A stretch of 64,000 nucleotides of DNA from Tumebacillus algifaecis (GCF_002243515.1 NZ_CP022657.1:1727001-1791000), one strand, 5' to 3'. Shown: positions 16,170 to 24,307, counted from the first letter of the stretch. The notes: a model not told the origin generated them from the letters alone. A program made the numbers and translations.

Positions 16170-16802
16170 TTAGTAGAAGAAGCGGTTCCGAAAGCGAACC
16201 TCGTTAAATTTTTCGATCGAATCGAGATCGACCCGCGACCCGATCCGAGCCATCAGCATGTTGGCAGGATGTGAGGTGATCTCCGGGTCGTCGGTGGCGA
16301 ACATCTCCATGCCGACAGAGCCCATTATCTTTTTCATCACTTCTTTATACGCCCAGACCGAAAGCCCTGTGCTCTCCAAGTCCCAGTGCCAGTAATACTC
16401 GGTCGAAATCACCAGATAATCGTTCATCGCGTCATCGCGAAAAGAGATGTCGAGCAGCGTTTTGGCGACGCTGCCGCTGCGGTAAGGTGCAGCCACTTCA
16501 ATCGCGCCCAACTCGATCAAATTATCCATCTGCGCCTCCGCCCAGCGCTCCATCGGATCGGGATATAGGTAGGTGACATACCCTACGATCGTCCGATCAT
16601 GCCGGGCGATGATGATTCGCCCTTCCGGCAGTCCGGCGATCTCCACCAGCGCCTGCTTTTGTTTATCGGGGATGCGAAAGGCGGTCAGTCCTTCGTGAAA
16701 CTCGTAGGCGGACAGCAGTTCGGGAGCCACAGGACCTTCGATGATCAGGTCGCCGCCTGCTGTGGACAGTTCGGTTACAAAATAGGATTTGGGATGTTCC
16801 AT
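16170..16802 (-). CDS. acuA: protein N-acetyltransferase AcuA (GNAT)
   Basis: 210 residues with a GNAT core: ALVEIAGLPEGRIIIARHDRTIVGYVTYL, then VAAPYRSGSVAKTLLDISF for the acetyl-CoA pyrophosphate loop. In B. subtilis AcuA acetylates and inactivates acetyl-CoA synthetase AcsA, whose gene is divergent here. The ATG at 16802 follows GGAGGTG by nine bases; a Met codon at 16820 lies upstream of that site. A TATAAT on the minus strand (16831-16836) could be its -10 box, although no good -35 was found. Confidence 0.9.
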   Translation of the reverse strand: MEHPKSYFVTELSTAGGDLIIEGPVAPELLSAYEFHEGLTAFRIPDKQKQALVEIAGLPEGRIIIARHDRTIVGYVTYLYPDPMERWAEAQMDNLIELGAIEVAAPYRSGSVAKTLLDISFRDDAMNDYLVISTEYYWHWDLESTGLSVWAYKEVMKKIMGSVGMEMFATDDPEITSHPANMLMARIGSRVDLDSIEKFNEVRFRNRFFY

Positions 16803-16916
16803 GGACGGATTCACCTCCATTGATGTTTACATTATACAAAGAAACAGGGAGCTTCAGTTCTGATAATTTTTTGTCGAAACGAACATAGAATCTACTAGAA
16901 AGAGGAAAACTATTCG

Positions 16917-16946
16917 TTGTGGCACTTAGTTAAGCTGTGCTACAAT
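16917..16946 (+). promoter_or_regulatory. probable sigma-A promoter of acsA
   Basis: TTGTGG (16917-16922) and TACAAT (16941-16946) are 18 bp apart, about 50 bp upstream of the acsA start. No convincing catabolite-responsive element was found between acuA and acsA. Confidence 0.55.
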
Positions 16947-16997
16947 GTGGAGTGGGTAGAATTTAGAATATTTCGGATACTAAGGAGGCACCGGAGT

Positions 16998-18725
16998 ATG
17001 TCTGACGCGCAAACCAATGAGCTGATTGAAGTGTTGGCGAAAGAATACAATTTGCAGGATTATGAGGAAGCGTACGCGTCGTTCGATTGGCAAGAGGTGG
17101 AGAAGGAATTTAGCTGGTATACGACCGGGAAAGTCAACGCTGCCTATGAAGCGATTGACCGCCATGTCGAGAATGGTCGCGGCGATGACATCGCCTTGTA
17201 TTACAGCGATCCTGTCCGTGATGAGCGTTATACATTTGCAGACTTGAAAGCGTTGTCGAACAAATTTGGCAACGTGTTGAAAAAATATGGTGTGAACAAA
17301 GGGGATCGCGTCTTTATATTCATGCCGCGCTCGCCAGAACTGTATGCGGCACTGCTTGGTGCTGTGAAGATCGGGGCAATTGTTGGCCCGCTGTTTGAAG
17401 CGTTCATGGAAGCGGCGGTCAAAGACCGTCTCGAAGATGCGGAAGCGGTGGCGATCATCACCACGCCGAAGTTGAAAGATCGCGTGCGCGTGCAGGAACT
17501 GCCCGCTTTGAAGCACGTGTTTTTGGTCGGTGCGGAAGGGGAGCAAGCCGATCATGAGATCGATTTTCACCAAGAGATGCAGGAAGCTTCCGATCAGTTG
17601 GAGATCGAGTGGATGGACCGCGAGGATGGACTCGTCCTGCACTATACGTCAGGTTCGACTGGGAAGCCCAAAGGTGTGCTGCATGTACATAATGCGATGA
17701 TTCAGCATTTCCAGACCGCAAAATGGGTGCTCGATCTGAGACGTGGTGACGTGTATTGGTGTACCGCCGACCCTGGCTGGGTCACAGGTACCGCATATGG
17801 CATCTGGGGACCGTGGCTGCACGGCGTGACCAATGTGATTCGCGGTGGGCGCTTTTCGCCTGACGACTGGTACGGTACGCTCCAGCGCTATCAGGTCTCG
17901 GTCTGGTACTCGGCTCCGACCGCGTTTCGCATGTTGATGGGCGCGGGCGATGAGTTGGTGAAAAAATATGACCTGTCTGCTGTCCGCCATATCCTCTCTG
18001 TCGGCGAGCCGCTGAATGCGGAAGTGGTGCGCTGGGGCTTAAAAGTATACGGCAAACGGATTCATGACAACTGGTGGATGACGGAGACGGGCGGCCAGAT
18101 GATCTCCAACTACCCGTCTCTGCCGATGAAACCAGGTTCGATGGGCAAACCGTTCCCAGGCATCTATGCGGCGATCGTCGATGATTCAGGGAACGAGCTG
18201 CCAGCCAACACGATGGGCAACTTGGCGATTCGAGCGCCGTGGCCGTCGATGATGCGTCGAATTTGGAACAACCCGGCGAAATATGAAGAGTATTTCCGCT
18301 TGCAGCCGTGGTATATCTCCGGCGATTCGGCTTATCGGGATGAGGACGGTTACTTTTGGTTCCAAGGCCGCATCGACGATGTGATCAACACATCAGGTGA
18401 GCGCGTCGGGCCGTTTGAAGTCGAATCGAAGCTGGTGGAGCACCCGGCGATCGCCGAAGCGGGCGTGATCGGGAAGCCCGATCCGCTGCGCGGTGAGATC
18501 ATCAAAGCGTTTATCGCACTGCGCGAAGGCTATGAGCCGTCTGAGCAGTTGATCGAAGAGATCCGCGATTTTGTGAAAAAAGGATTGGCTGCACATGCTG
18601 CTCCTCGCGAAATCGAATTCCGTGATAAACTTCCGAAGACTCGCTCCGGCAAGATCATGCGCCGTGTGCTGAAAGCGTGGGAACTGGGCTTGCCTACGGG
18701 CGACCTGTCCACCTTAGAAGATTGA
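16998..18725 (+). CDS. acsA: acetyl-coenzyme A synthetase
   Basis: 575-residue AMP-forming acyl-CoA synthetase that activates acetate with ATP and CoA. Motifs include the P-loop-like LHYTSGSTGKPKGVLH, DNWWMTETGG, the hinge segment FQGRIDDVINTSGERVGP and the C-terminal LPKTRSGKIMRRVLKAW. The lysine of the last motif is catalytic and is the known acetylation target of AcuA-type enzymes. The length and the ending GDLSTLED match the Bacillus AcsA type. The open frame begins upstream, but AAGGAGG nine bases before the ATG at 16998 decides the start. Transcription is divergent from acuABC, so enzyme and regulators share one control region. Confidence 0.95.
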   Translation: MSDAQTNELIEVLAKEYNLQDYEEAYASFDWQEVEKEFSWYTTGKVNAAYEAIDRHVENGRGDDIALYYSDPVRDERYTFADLKALSNKFGNVLKKYGVNKGDRVFIFMPRSPELYAALLGAVKIGAIVGPLFEAFMEAAVKDRLEDAEAVAIITTPKLKDRVRVQELPALKHVFLVGAEGEQADHEIDFHQEMQEASDQLEIEWMDREDGLVLHYTSGSTGKPKGVLHVHNAMIQHFQTAKWVLDLRRGDVYWCTADPGWVTGTAYGIWGPWLHGVTNVIRGGRFSPDDWYGTLQRYQVSVWYSAPTAFRMLMGAGDELVKKYDLSAVRHILSVGEPLNAEVVRWGLKVYGKRIHDNWWMTETGGQMISNYPSLPMKPGSMGKPFPGIYAAIVDDSGNELPANTMGNLAIRAPWPSMMRRIWNNPAKYEEYFRLQPWYISGDSAYRDEDGYFWFQGRIDDVINTSGERVGPFEVESKLVEHPAIAEAGVIGKPDPLRGEIIKAFIALREGYEPSEQLIEEIRDFVKKGLAAHAAPREIEFRDKLPKTRSGKIMRRVLKAWELGLPTGDLSTLED

Positions 18726-18736
18726 GCCAACGAATG

Positions 18737-18772
18737 AAAAGCATCTCTGCGATCGTGCAGAGATGCTTTTTT
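18737..18772 (+). terminator. rho-independent terminator after acsA
   Basis: AAAAGCATCTCTGC pairs with GCAGAGATGCTTTT, followed by TT. It starts 12 bp past the acsA stop. Confidence 0.92.
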
Positions 18773-18816
18773 CGCTCAGGCATGGCCGTTGCAAGTGAAA
18801 AATATTGTAAGAAGAG

Positions 18817-18843
18817 TGAAACCAAGTGTGCTGTTCACACGTA
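18817..18843 (+). promoter_or_regulatory. ECF sigma-W-like promoter of pspA
   Basis: TGAAAC (18817-18822) and CGTA (18840-18843) are 17 bp apart, about 46 bp before the pspA start. This matches the B. subtilis sigma-W consensus TGAAAC-N16-CGTA apart from one extra spacer base. B. subtilis pspA is a known sigma-W target. Confidence 0.65.
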
Positions 18844-18889
18844 CTACTATGCAAATGCTGTGATCCACACTCTTAGGAGGTAGAAATAG

Positions 18890-19558
18890 ATGGCCCTTTT
18901 TAAACGACTGCGTGATTTGACTTTGGCTAACATCAACTCGCTGTTAGACAAAGCGGAAGATCCGGTAAAGATGCTCGATCAATATCTGCGTGACATGGAA
19001 GAAGACATTCAAGATGCAGAATCTGCGGTGGCGAAGCAGATCGCTTTAGAGAAGAAACTTCAGCAACAATATCAAGAAGCGAAAGAACTGGCCGAGAAGC
19101 GTGAAGCACAAGCTTTGCAAGCGTTGGAAGCGGGCAACGAAGACTTGGCGCGCCGTGCGCTGATCGACAAAAAAGCGATGTCAGAAAAAGCGGCCGACTT
19201 CAAAGTGCAATACGATGGTGCCAAGTTGACGGCCGACAATCTGCGCGGCAAACTCGGCGAGATGAAAGATCAACTGGGCGAGATGAAGAACAAGCGCGAC
19301 ACATTGAAAGCGCGCGCCGAAGCGGCCAAAGCGCAAAAGCAGATCAACCAGACCCTTTCTGGCCTTGGCAGCAACAATGCAGCGAGCGGCTTCTCGCGGA
19401 TGGAAGACAGAGTCCTCCAACTGGAAGCGGAAGCCGAAGCGTCGACTGAGATGTCGGGCAGCAAATCGCTCGATCGCGAATTTGCGGAGTTGGAGAAAAA
19501 GAATACGTCCGACATCGACGCTGAGCTGGAAGCACTCAAAGCAAAACTGAAAAAATAA
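18890..19558 (+). CDS. pspA: phage shock protein A / IM30 family membrane-stress protein
   Basis: 222 residues, almost wholly charged alpha-helix, as expected of the PspA/Vipp1 (ESCRT-III-like) family. The amphipathic N-terminal helix MALFKRLRDLTLANINSLLDKAEDP and the conserved KMLDQYLRDMEEDIQDAE are intact. Long coiled-coil stretches run to about 145, and a Gly/Ser linker (LSGLGSNNAASGFSRMEDRV) precedes the last helix. Such proteins assemble on damaged cytoplasmic membranes and seal or stabilise them. AGGAGG lies nine bases before the ATG. The upstream sigma-W-like promoter suggests induction by envelope stress. It is monocistronic, ending in a very strong terminator. Confidence 0.93.
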   Translation: MALFKRLRDLTLANINSLLDKAEDPVKMLDQYLRDMEEDIQDAESAVAKQIALEKKLQQQYQEAKELAEKREAQALQALEAGNEDLARRALIDKKAMSEKAADFKVQYDGAKLTADNLRGKLGEMKDQLGEMKNKRDTLKARAEAAKAQKQINQTLSGLGSNNAASGFSRMEDRVLQLEAEAEASTEMSGSKSLDREFAELEKKNTSDIDAELEALKAKLKK

Positions 19559-19560
19559 CA

Positions 19561-19609
19561 TATGCACGCAAAAAGCTCTGTCAGGCTGACAGAGCTTTTT
19601 GCGTGCATA
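19561..19609. terminator. terminator after pspA with 23-bp perfect stem
   Basis: The two 23-base arms are exact reverse complements around a GGC loop. The inner part reads AAAAAGCTCTGTCA / TGACAGAGCTTTTT. It begins two bases after the pspA stop. Symmetric A/T runs let it work for both strands, and the small minus-strand gene ends 55 bp further on. Confidence 0.9.
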
Positions 19610-19663
19610 GATGCTGTTTTTTGAAAGCCCAATTCTGTGAGGAAGAGCTGGGCTTTTCCTAAG

Positions 19664-19918
19664 TTACAGATCGGGGAGTTCGGCGCTTTCGGGATGGGCG
19701 AGCGTGTCGCTAAAGGCTGGATTTTCATCAACATAGCGATTGTTGGTGTGCTGACCAGGTTCCCAAGGGCTGGATTTTCCTAACGGTTGGTCGTTGTAAA
19801 CGGTAGCCCCATATGGACCTTCCGGAAATTCCTCTGGCACCAACGTGTTCTGGATCGATTGCACATACTCCAACTCTTTGTTGCTGCGGAACCAATTGCG
19901 TATGCCTTTCTTTTCCAT
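19664..19918 (-). CDS. small acidic protein of unknown function, divergent from spoVAF
   Basis: 84 residues; family not recognised. The N-terminus is basic (MEKKGIRNWFRSNKELEYVQ). The remainder is hydrophilic and rich in Pro, Glu and Asn (EEFPEGPYGATVYND, SSPWEPGQHTNNRY), with no cysteine, no signal peptide and no membrane helix. The second of two adjacent ATG codons (19918) is chosen, six bases after GGAGGTG. The strong ribosome site, sensible length and head-to-head position with spoVAF support a real gene. The composition would suit a spore-associated or low-complexity soluble protein, but that is inference. Confidence 0.6.
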   Translation of the reverse strand: MEKKGIRNWFRSNKELEYVQSIQNTLVPEEFPEGPYGATVYNDQPLGKSSPWEPGQHTNNRYVDENPAFSDTLAHPESAELPDL

Positions 19919-20022
19919 CATCTGCACCTCCAATTTCGTAATGTAGCATTTCCATGTTTGAACCACTTCATCCAAGGTTCATACTGGCTGGTATTGGAAG
20001 GTTGAAAAAGGAGGTGCGACCT

Positions 20023-21498
20023 GTGCTTGACATAGTCGAAGCTTCACCAAAGCGCGCCGTCAGCGCCGATCTTCAGCAAAATATTGCGATTTTGAACCAA
20101 GAGCTCGGCGTGAAAAAAAGTTTCGATATGCTCTGCCGCGAGTTGGAGTACGGCGGAAAGAAATTTGCTTTGTATTTTGTGGACGGTTTTGCCAAAGACG
20201 ACATCATGAATCGGATCATGGAACATCTGGCCTTGCTCGACAAAGAAATGCTGACCAGCGACACGATCAAAAAACTGCTGGAAACACAGGTCGGTTATCT
20301 CGAAGTTGAAATTGTAGAAGACCTCGAAGCGGTCAAAACGGCCGTCCTGTCAGGTCCGCTCGTCTTTCTGATCGATGGAGAAACCAAAGCGATCTCGATC
20401 GATGCTCGAACCTATCCGGCCCGCGGCCCGGCCGAACCCGATCTGGAGCGTGTCGTGCGCGGCTCCCGCGATGGTTTTGTCGAGACGATGATCTTCAATA
20501 CCTCCTTGACTCGCCGCCGCGTTCGTGACCCTGGTCTGCGCATGGAATATGTTCAGGTCGGCAAGCGTTCGAAAACGGATATCGTCGTCTCCTATATCGA
20601 AGATGTTGCCAATCCTGATCTCGTCACGCTGATCAAAAACAAACTGCAAGAGATCAAGATTGACGGTCTGCCGATGGCCGAAAAAACGGTCGAAGAGCTG
20701 ATGTTCGGGAAGAATTGGAACCCATACCCGATGGTGCGCTATACGGAGCGTCCAGACGTGGCGGCGGTGCACCTTTTGGAAGGCCACGTGCTGATCTATG
20801 TGGACACTTCTCCTAGTGTCATGATCACCCCGACCACTTTTTTCCACCATGTACAACATGCCGAGGAGTTCCGTCAAAAGCCGATCAGCGGCGTCTATGT
20901 GCGCTGGCTGCGCTTTCTGGCCATCCTCTGTTCGATCCTGCTGACCCCGCTGTGGATGGCGTTGGTGATGAACAAATCGTTTATGCCGAGTTTCTTTATG
21001 TTTACGATTCCTGAGAAGAGCCTAGCGATCACGATCTTTTGGCAGATGATGTTTGCCGAAATTGGTCTCGCCCTGTTGCGCATGGCTGCCATCCACACGC
21101 CCAATCCGCTCGGCTCTGCACTCGGGCTGGTCGCCGCATTGATGGTCGGTCAGGTGGCGATTGAGATCGGATTTTTCACAAGAGAAGTGATCCTGTTCAC
21201 CTCGATTGCGGCGATTGGCACGTTTGCCACTCCGAGTTACGAACTGTCGCTCGCCAACCAGCTGGTTCGCCTCGGGCTGCTCGTGCTCACCGGGATCTTC
21301 GGCTTCTACGGGTTTCTGGTGGGCGTGGTGCTCTGGCTGGTTCTGCTCGTGCGAACTAAGTCTTTAGACACGCCTTATTTTTGGCCGCTCCTGCCCTTTA
21401 ATTGGAACGCGCTCGTGCATGTGCTGTTTCGCTCTCCGGTCGAATGGAACAGCAAACGTCCGAAAATATTACATCCGCAGGATGACACTCGCAAATAA
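20023..21498 (+). CDS. spoVAF: stage V sporulation protein AF (GerA-family spore membrane protein)
   Basis: 491 residues. A soluble N-terminal region (1-280) is followed by about five membrane helices (from LRFLAILCSILLTPLWMALVM). It is related to A-subunits of germinant receptors, but the short C-terminus ending LHPQDDTRK and the KSFDMLCRELEYGGKK start fit SpoVAF, which in Bacillus associates with the SpoVA channel and helps germination signalling. The GTG at 20023 lies six bases after AAAGGAGGTG; the open frame upstream is not used. Unusually, no other spoVA genes are adjacent. It stands first in a run with an aminotransferase, an SRPBCC protein and an acyl-ACP-reductase-like gene, 14 bp before the aminotransferase start. 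Confidence 0.85.
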   Translation: MLDIVEASPKRAVSADLQQNIAILNQELGVKKSFDMLCRELEYGGKKFALYFVDGFAKDDIMNRIMEHLALLDKEMLTSDTIKKLLETQVGYLEVEIVEDLEAVKTAVLSGPLVFLIDGETKAISIDARTYPARGPAEPDLERVVRGSRDGFVETMIFNTSLTRRRVRDPGLRMEYVQVGKRSKTDIVVSYIEDVANPDLVTLIKNKLQEIKIDGLPMAEKTVEELMFGKNWNPYPMVRYTERPDVAAVHLLEGHVLIYVDTSPSVMITPTTFFHHVQHAEEFRQKPISGVYVRWLRFLAILCSILLTPLWMALVMNKSFMPSFFMFTIPEKSLAITIFWQMMFAEIGLALLRMAAIHTPNPLGSALGLVAALMVGQVAIEIGFFTREVILFTSIAAIGTFATPSYELSLANQLVRLGLLVLTGIFGFYGFLVGVVLWLVLLVRTKSLDTPYFWPLLPFNWNALVHVLFRSPVEWNSKRPKILHPQDDTRK

Positions 21499-21512
21499 AT
21501 GGAGGGAAACGG

Positions 21513-22751
21513 ATGAACGATCGTGTGATCGAACAGTACGAACAATTTATCAATCCCGGTCTGGCTCGTCTGCTGCGCGTGATGGGTCTTGCCCATGTGG
21601 AAGATGAGGCGCACGGCTCTCGCGTGCGCACTACGGACGGCACCACCTATATTGACTGTGTCGGTGGGTATGGTACATTTTCCTTTGGGCATCGTAACCA
21701 AAGAATTCTTGAAGCGGTGACCGCACAACTTCATCGCATGCCGCTTGCGAGCAAAGTGCTGCTCTCAAAACCGATGGCCGATCTGGCTGAAAAGTTAGCG
21801 AAGATCACGCCGGGTGATCTGCAGTACAGCTTCTTTTGCAACTCAGGGGCCGAGGCTGTCGAAGCGGCGCTGAAATTGGCACGCCTCGCAACGGGGCGTA
21901 CCAAAATAGTCGCGGCGCTGGGCGGATTTCATGGCAAGACGTTCGGTGCATTGTCCGCTTCGGGCAACGAGATGTACCGTGACCCGTTTCAGCCGCTCCT
22001 CGATGGTTTTTTACACGTGCCGTTTGGCGATGCTGACCTGCTTGGGCAACTGGTCGACCAAGAGACGGCCGCGGTGATCCTGGAGCCGGTGCAAGGGGAA
22101 GCGGGCGTCGTGCTTCCTCCGCCAGGCTATCTCCAGCAGGTGCGGGACGTCTGCGACGCGACAGGTGCCCTTTTGATCGCAGATGAAGTGCAGACCGGCT
22201 TGGGGCGCACTGGGAAACGGTTTGCCGTGCAGCATGAAGGGGTCGTCCCCGACATCCTGTGTTTAGCCAAAGCGCTGGGCGGAGGGGTGATGCCGATCGG
22301 GGCGGTAGTCGCAAGGCCACATCTCTATGCGAAGTACGAATCGGCGCCGCTTTTGCATACCTCCACATTTGGTGGCAATCCGCTTGCTTGTGCGGCGGCG
22401 AATGCGGCGATCGATGTGCTCGTGTCCGACAGATTGGAAGAACAGGCGGCTTGGAAAGGCGAGTTCCTCTTGACCAAGCTACGCAGTTTGCAAGAGCGCT
22501 ATCCGGGCACGATTCAAGAGGTGCGCGGCATCGGCCTTTTGATCGGATTGGAATTTACGTCAGATGCGCTGGGCGGGCTGATTTTGAGCGAAATGATCGG
22601 GGGTGGCGTCCTGACCGCCTTCGCCTTGAACAACTTGAGCGTCACGCGGATCGAGCCTCCGCTGACGATTGAACAGCACGAGCTTGAGCGCGTGGTGAGC
22701 GTATTGGAAGCGGCGTTGCAAGCAGGACAGCAACAGTTGCACATCTCGTAA
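21513..22751 (+). CDS. class III PLP aminotransferase (ornithine/putrescine/4-aminobutyrate type)
   Basis: 412 residues with all class III landmarks: NSGAEAVEAALKLAR (110-124), GGFHGKTFGALSASG, LEPVQGEAGV (190-199), IADEVQTGLGRTG (222-234), the PLP lysine Lys253 in LCLAKALGGGVMPIGA, and HTSTFGGNPLACAAA. It is closest in look to acetylornithine/putrescine/diaminobutyrate-type enzymes that transfer a terminal amino group to or from an aldehyde. GGAGGG precedes the ATG and the gap from spoVAF is 14 bp. The absence of arginine-synthesis genes and the presence of an acyl-ACP-reductase homologue two genes on suggest an aldehyde partner made by that enzyme. Substrate unknown. Confidence 0.85.
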   Translation: MNDRVIEQYEQFINPGLARLLRVMGLAHVEDEAHGSRVRTTDGTTYIDCVGGYGTFSFGHRNQRILEAVTAQLHRMPLASKVLLSKPMADLAEKLAKITPGDLQYSFFCNSGAEAVEAALKLARLATGRTKIVAALGGFHGKTFGALSASGNEMYRDPFQPLLDGFLHVPFGDADLLGQLVDQETAAVILEPVQGEAGVVLPPPGYLQQVRDVCDATGALLIADEVQTGLGRTGKRFAVQHEGVVPDILCLAKALGGGVMPIGAVVARPHLYAKYESAPLLHTSTFGGNPLACAAANAAIDVLVSDRLEEQAAWKGEFLLTKLRSLQERYPGTIQEVRGIGLLIGLEFTSDALGGLILSEMIGGGVLTAFALNNLSVTRIEPPLTIEQHELERVVSVLEAALQAGQQQLHIS

Positions 22752-22768
22752 GAATGGGGTGAGTAGAC

Positions 22769-23212
22769 ATGCCAAGTGTGGAAGTGACCGCACTGATCAC
22801 AGGGGATCGGAACCGCGTGTACGGACTGATCTCCGACATGGAATCCTATCCGCGCTTCATGCCTTCGTTGAACCGGTTGGAAGTCGTTGATAAAGGCGAG
22901 GGGTGGACGATGACCTCGTGGGATACATCGATTTCCGGAATGAATTTTCGCTGGTTGGAGCGCGATGAGTTTGATCAAAGCAATTACCGCATCACCTACC
23001 GTCAAGTGACGGGTGATTTGAAGCAGTTCGAAGGTGAATGGCGCGTCGAGGAAGCGGACGGGCAATGCAAAGTGACGCTGACGGTCGATTTTGATTTTGG
23101 CGTACCGATGCTCTCCACGTTGCTCAACCCGGTGGCTTCGCTCAAATTGCGGCAAAATGGGGAAGCGATGCTTCGCGCCATCAAGTCGCGCTGTGAAACG
23201 GGGTTTCACTAA
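22769..23212 (+). CDS. SRPBCC/START-like (Coq10-type) hydrophobic-ligand binding protein
   Basis: 147 residues beginning PSVEVTALITGDRNRVYGLISDMESYPRFMPSL. This is the characteristic first strand and helices of the polyketide cyclase/dehydrase and Coq10/RatA branch of SRPBCC proteins. YRQVTGDLKQFEGEWRVEEADG and a long C-terminal helix complete the helix-grip fold, which forms a deep hydrophobic cavity. There is no signal peptide. It starts 17 bp after the aminotransferase and its stop codon directly abuts the ATG of the next gene, so it is part of the same operon. A role in holding a lipid-like or aldehyde intermediate is inferred only from fold and neighbours. Confidence 0.75.
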   Translation: MPSVEVTALITGDRNRVYGLISDMESYPRFMPSLNRLEVVDKGEGWTMTSWDTSISGMNFRWLERDEFDQSNYRITYRQVTGDLKQFEGEWRVEEADGQCKVTLTVDFDFGVPMLSTLLNPVASLKLRQNGEAMLRAIKSRCETGFH

Positions 23213-24307
23213 ATGGGAAAGTTCGGTTTCGTCATTCACCCTTTTGACACGAGTGATTTAGCGCGCAAGTTTCCGCTGGTCGATCGCATGTCGAGCGAAT
23301 GGGTGGAATCGTTTATGAAACATGCGCCGCCGATCAGCGCTCAGCACATGCAAAACATCGACACCGGGCGCGCGAGTACCGAAGGCTGGCTGGTGGCAAC
23401 CACGCTCACCTCCCGCCAACTGCTCGACCTGCCGTTGCCCTTTGTGCTTCGAAAAATCATCGCCGCCTGCAAAAAGGCGGAGCGTCAAGGGGCGCAGATC
23501 ATCGGCCTTGGCGCGCTGACCGCGGTGGTCGGGGATGCGGGCATCTCGGTGGCACGCCAGCTGTCGATCCCGGTGACAACAGGCAACTCGTATACGGTGG
23601 CCACAGCGATCCAAGCGACCTGCCAAGCTGCCTCGCTGATGGGGATTGATCTTGGCCGTGCCAACCTTTGTGTGGTGGGAGCGACTGGGTCGATCGGCGC
23701 CGTCTGTGCGCGGATGATGGCTGCATCTGTAGGACGTTTGATCTTGTCGGCGCGTGATGAGGAGAAGTTGGAAGACTTGGCCGGATATATTTTTTCAGAA
23801 TCTGCTGTGCTTGCTGACATTCAGACCGATTTGCGCGAGGCGGTGCGGGAAGCGGACATCATCCTCGCCGTCTCTTCAGCGGCGGAAGAGTTGATCCATC
23901 CAGAAGATTTGAAGCCTGGGGCGGTGGTCTGCGATGTGGCGCGTCCTCGCGATGTTTCCAGACGGGTCGCAGTGGAGCGCGACGATGTGCTGGTCATCGA
24001 AGGCGGCCTTGTCGAAGTGCCAGGCGGATGGGGAGGCAAACCGTTTTCGTTCGGCCTTCCGCACGGCATCGTCTACGCCTGCATGGCCGAGACGATGCTG
24101 CTCGCCTTAGAAAATCGCTTTGAGTGCTTCACGCTTGGGCGTACCATTCAGATCGAGCAGGTGCGGGAAATCGATGCGCTCGCTCGCAAGCACGGTTTTC
24201 AACTGGCGGCGTTCCGCTCGTTTGAACGGCTGATCACACCTGACGATGTGTTACAGATCAAACGGCGGGCTGAACAGAAGGTGAAGAAAAAAATCCTTGC
24301 CCCTTAA
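23213..24307 (+). CDS. homologue of cyanobacterial long-chain acyl-ACP reductase (aldehyde-forming)
   Basis: 364 residues with a Rossmann nucleotide site LCVVGATGSIGAVCARMM (152-169) and upstream TTGNSYTVATAIQ. The C-terminal YACMAETMLLALENRFECFTLGR has a cysteine (Cys290) aligning with the nucleophile Cys294 of Synechococcus acyl-ACP reductase, whose neighbourhood (ACFAEAMLLEF) I recall as nearly the same. VIEGGLVEVPG and ARKHGFQLAAF also match that family's layout. Those enzymes reduce acyl-ACP or acyl-CoA with NADPH to fatty aldehyde. Automatic annotation would likely say shikimate/quinate dehydrogenase-like. The ATG abuts the previous stop. A hairpin terminator overlaps the 3' end. Confidence 0.75.
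   Translation: MGKFGFVIHPFDTSDLARKFPLVDRMSSEWVESFMKHAPPISAQHMQNIDTGRASTEGWLVATTLTSRQLLDLPLPFVLRKIIAACKKAERQGAQIIGLGALTAVVGDAGISVARQLSIPVTTGNSYTVATAIQATCQAASLMGIDLGRANLCVVGATGSIGAVCARMMAASVGRLILSARDEEKLEDLAGYIFSESAVLADIQTDLREAVREADIILAVSSAAEELIHPEDLKPGAVVCDVARPRDVSRRVAVERDDVLVIEGGLVEVPGGWGGKPFSFGLPHGIVYACMAETMLLALENRFECFTLGRTIQIEQVREIDALARKHGFQLAAFRSFERLITPDDVLQIKRRAEQKVKKKILAP

Noticed and set aside
16803-16997. Catabolite-responsive element between acuA and acsA, expected from Bacillus
   Set aside because: The only candidate, around TCGAAACGAACATA, mismatches the consensus at several fixed positions, so no operator is reported.
19940-20022. Sigma-G or sigma-F promoter in front of spoVAF
   Set aside because: CATACTG at 19980 resembles a sigma-G -10 box, but no acceptable -35 stands at the right distance.
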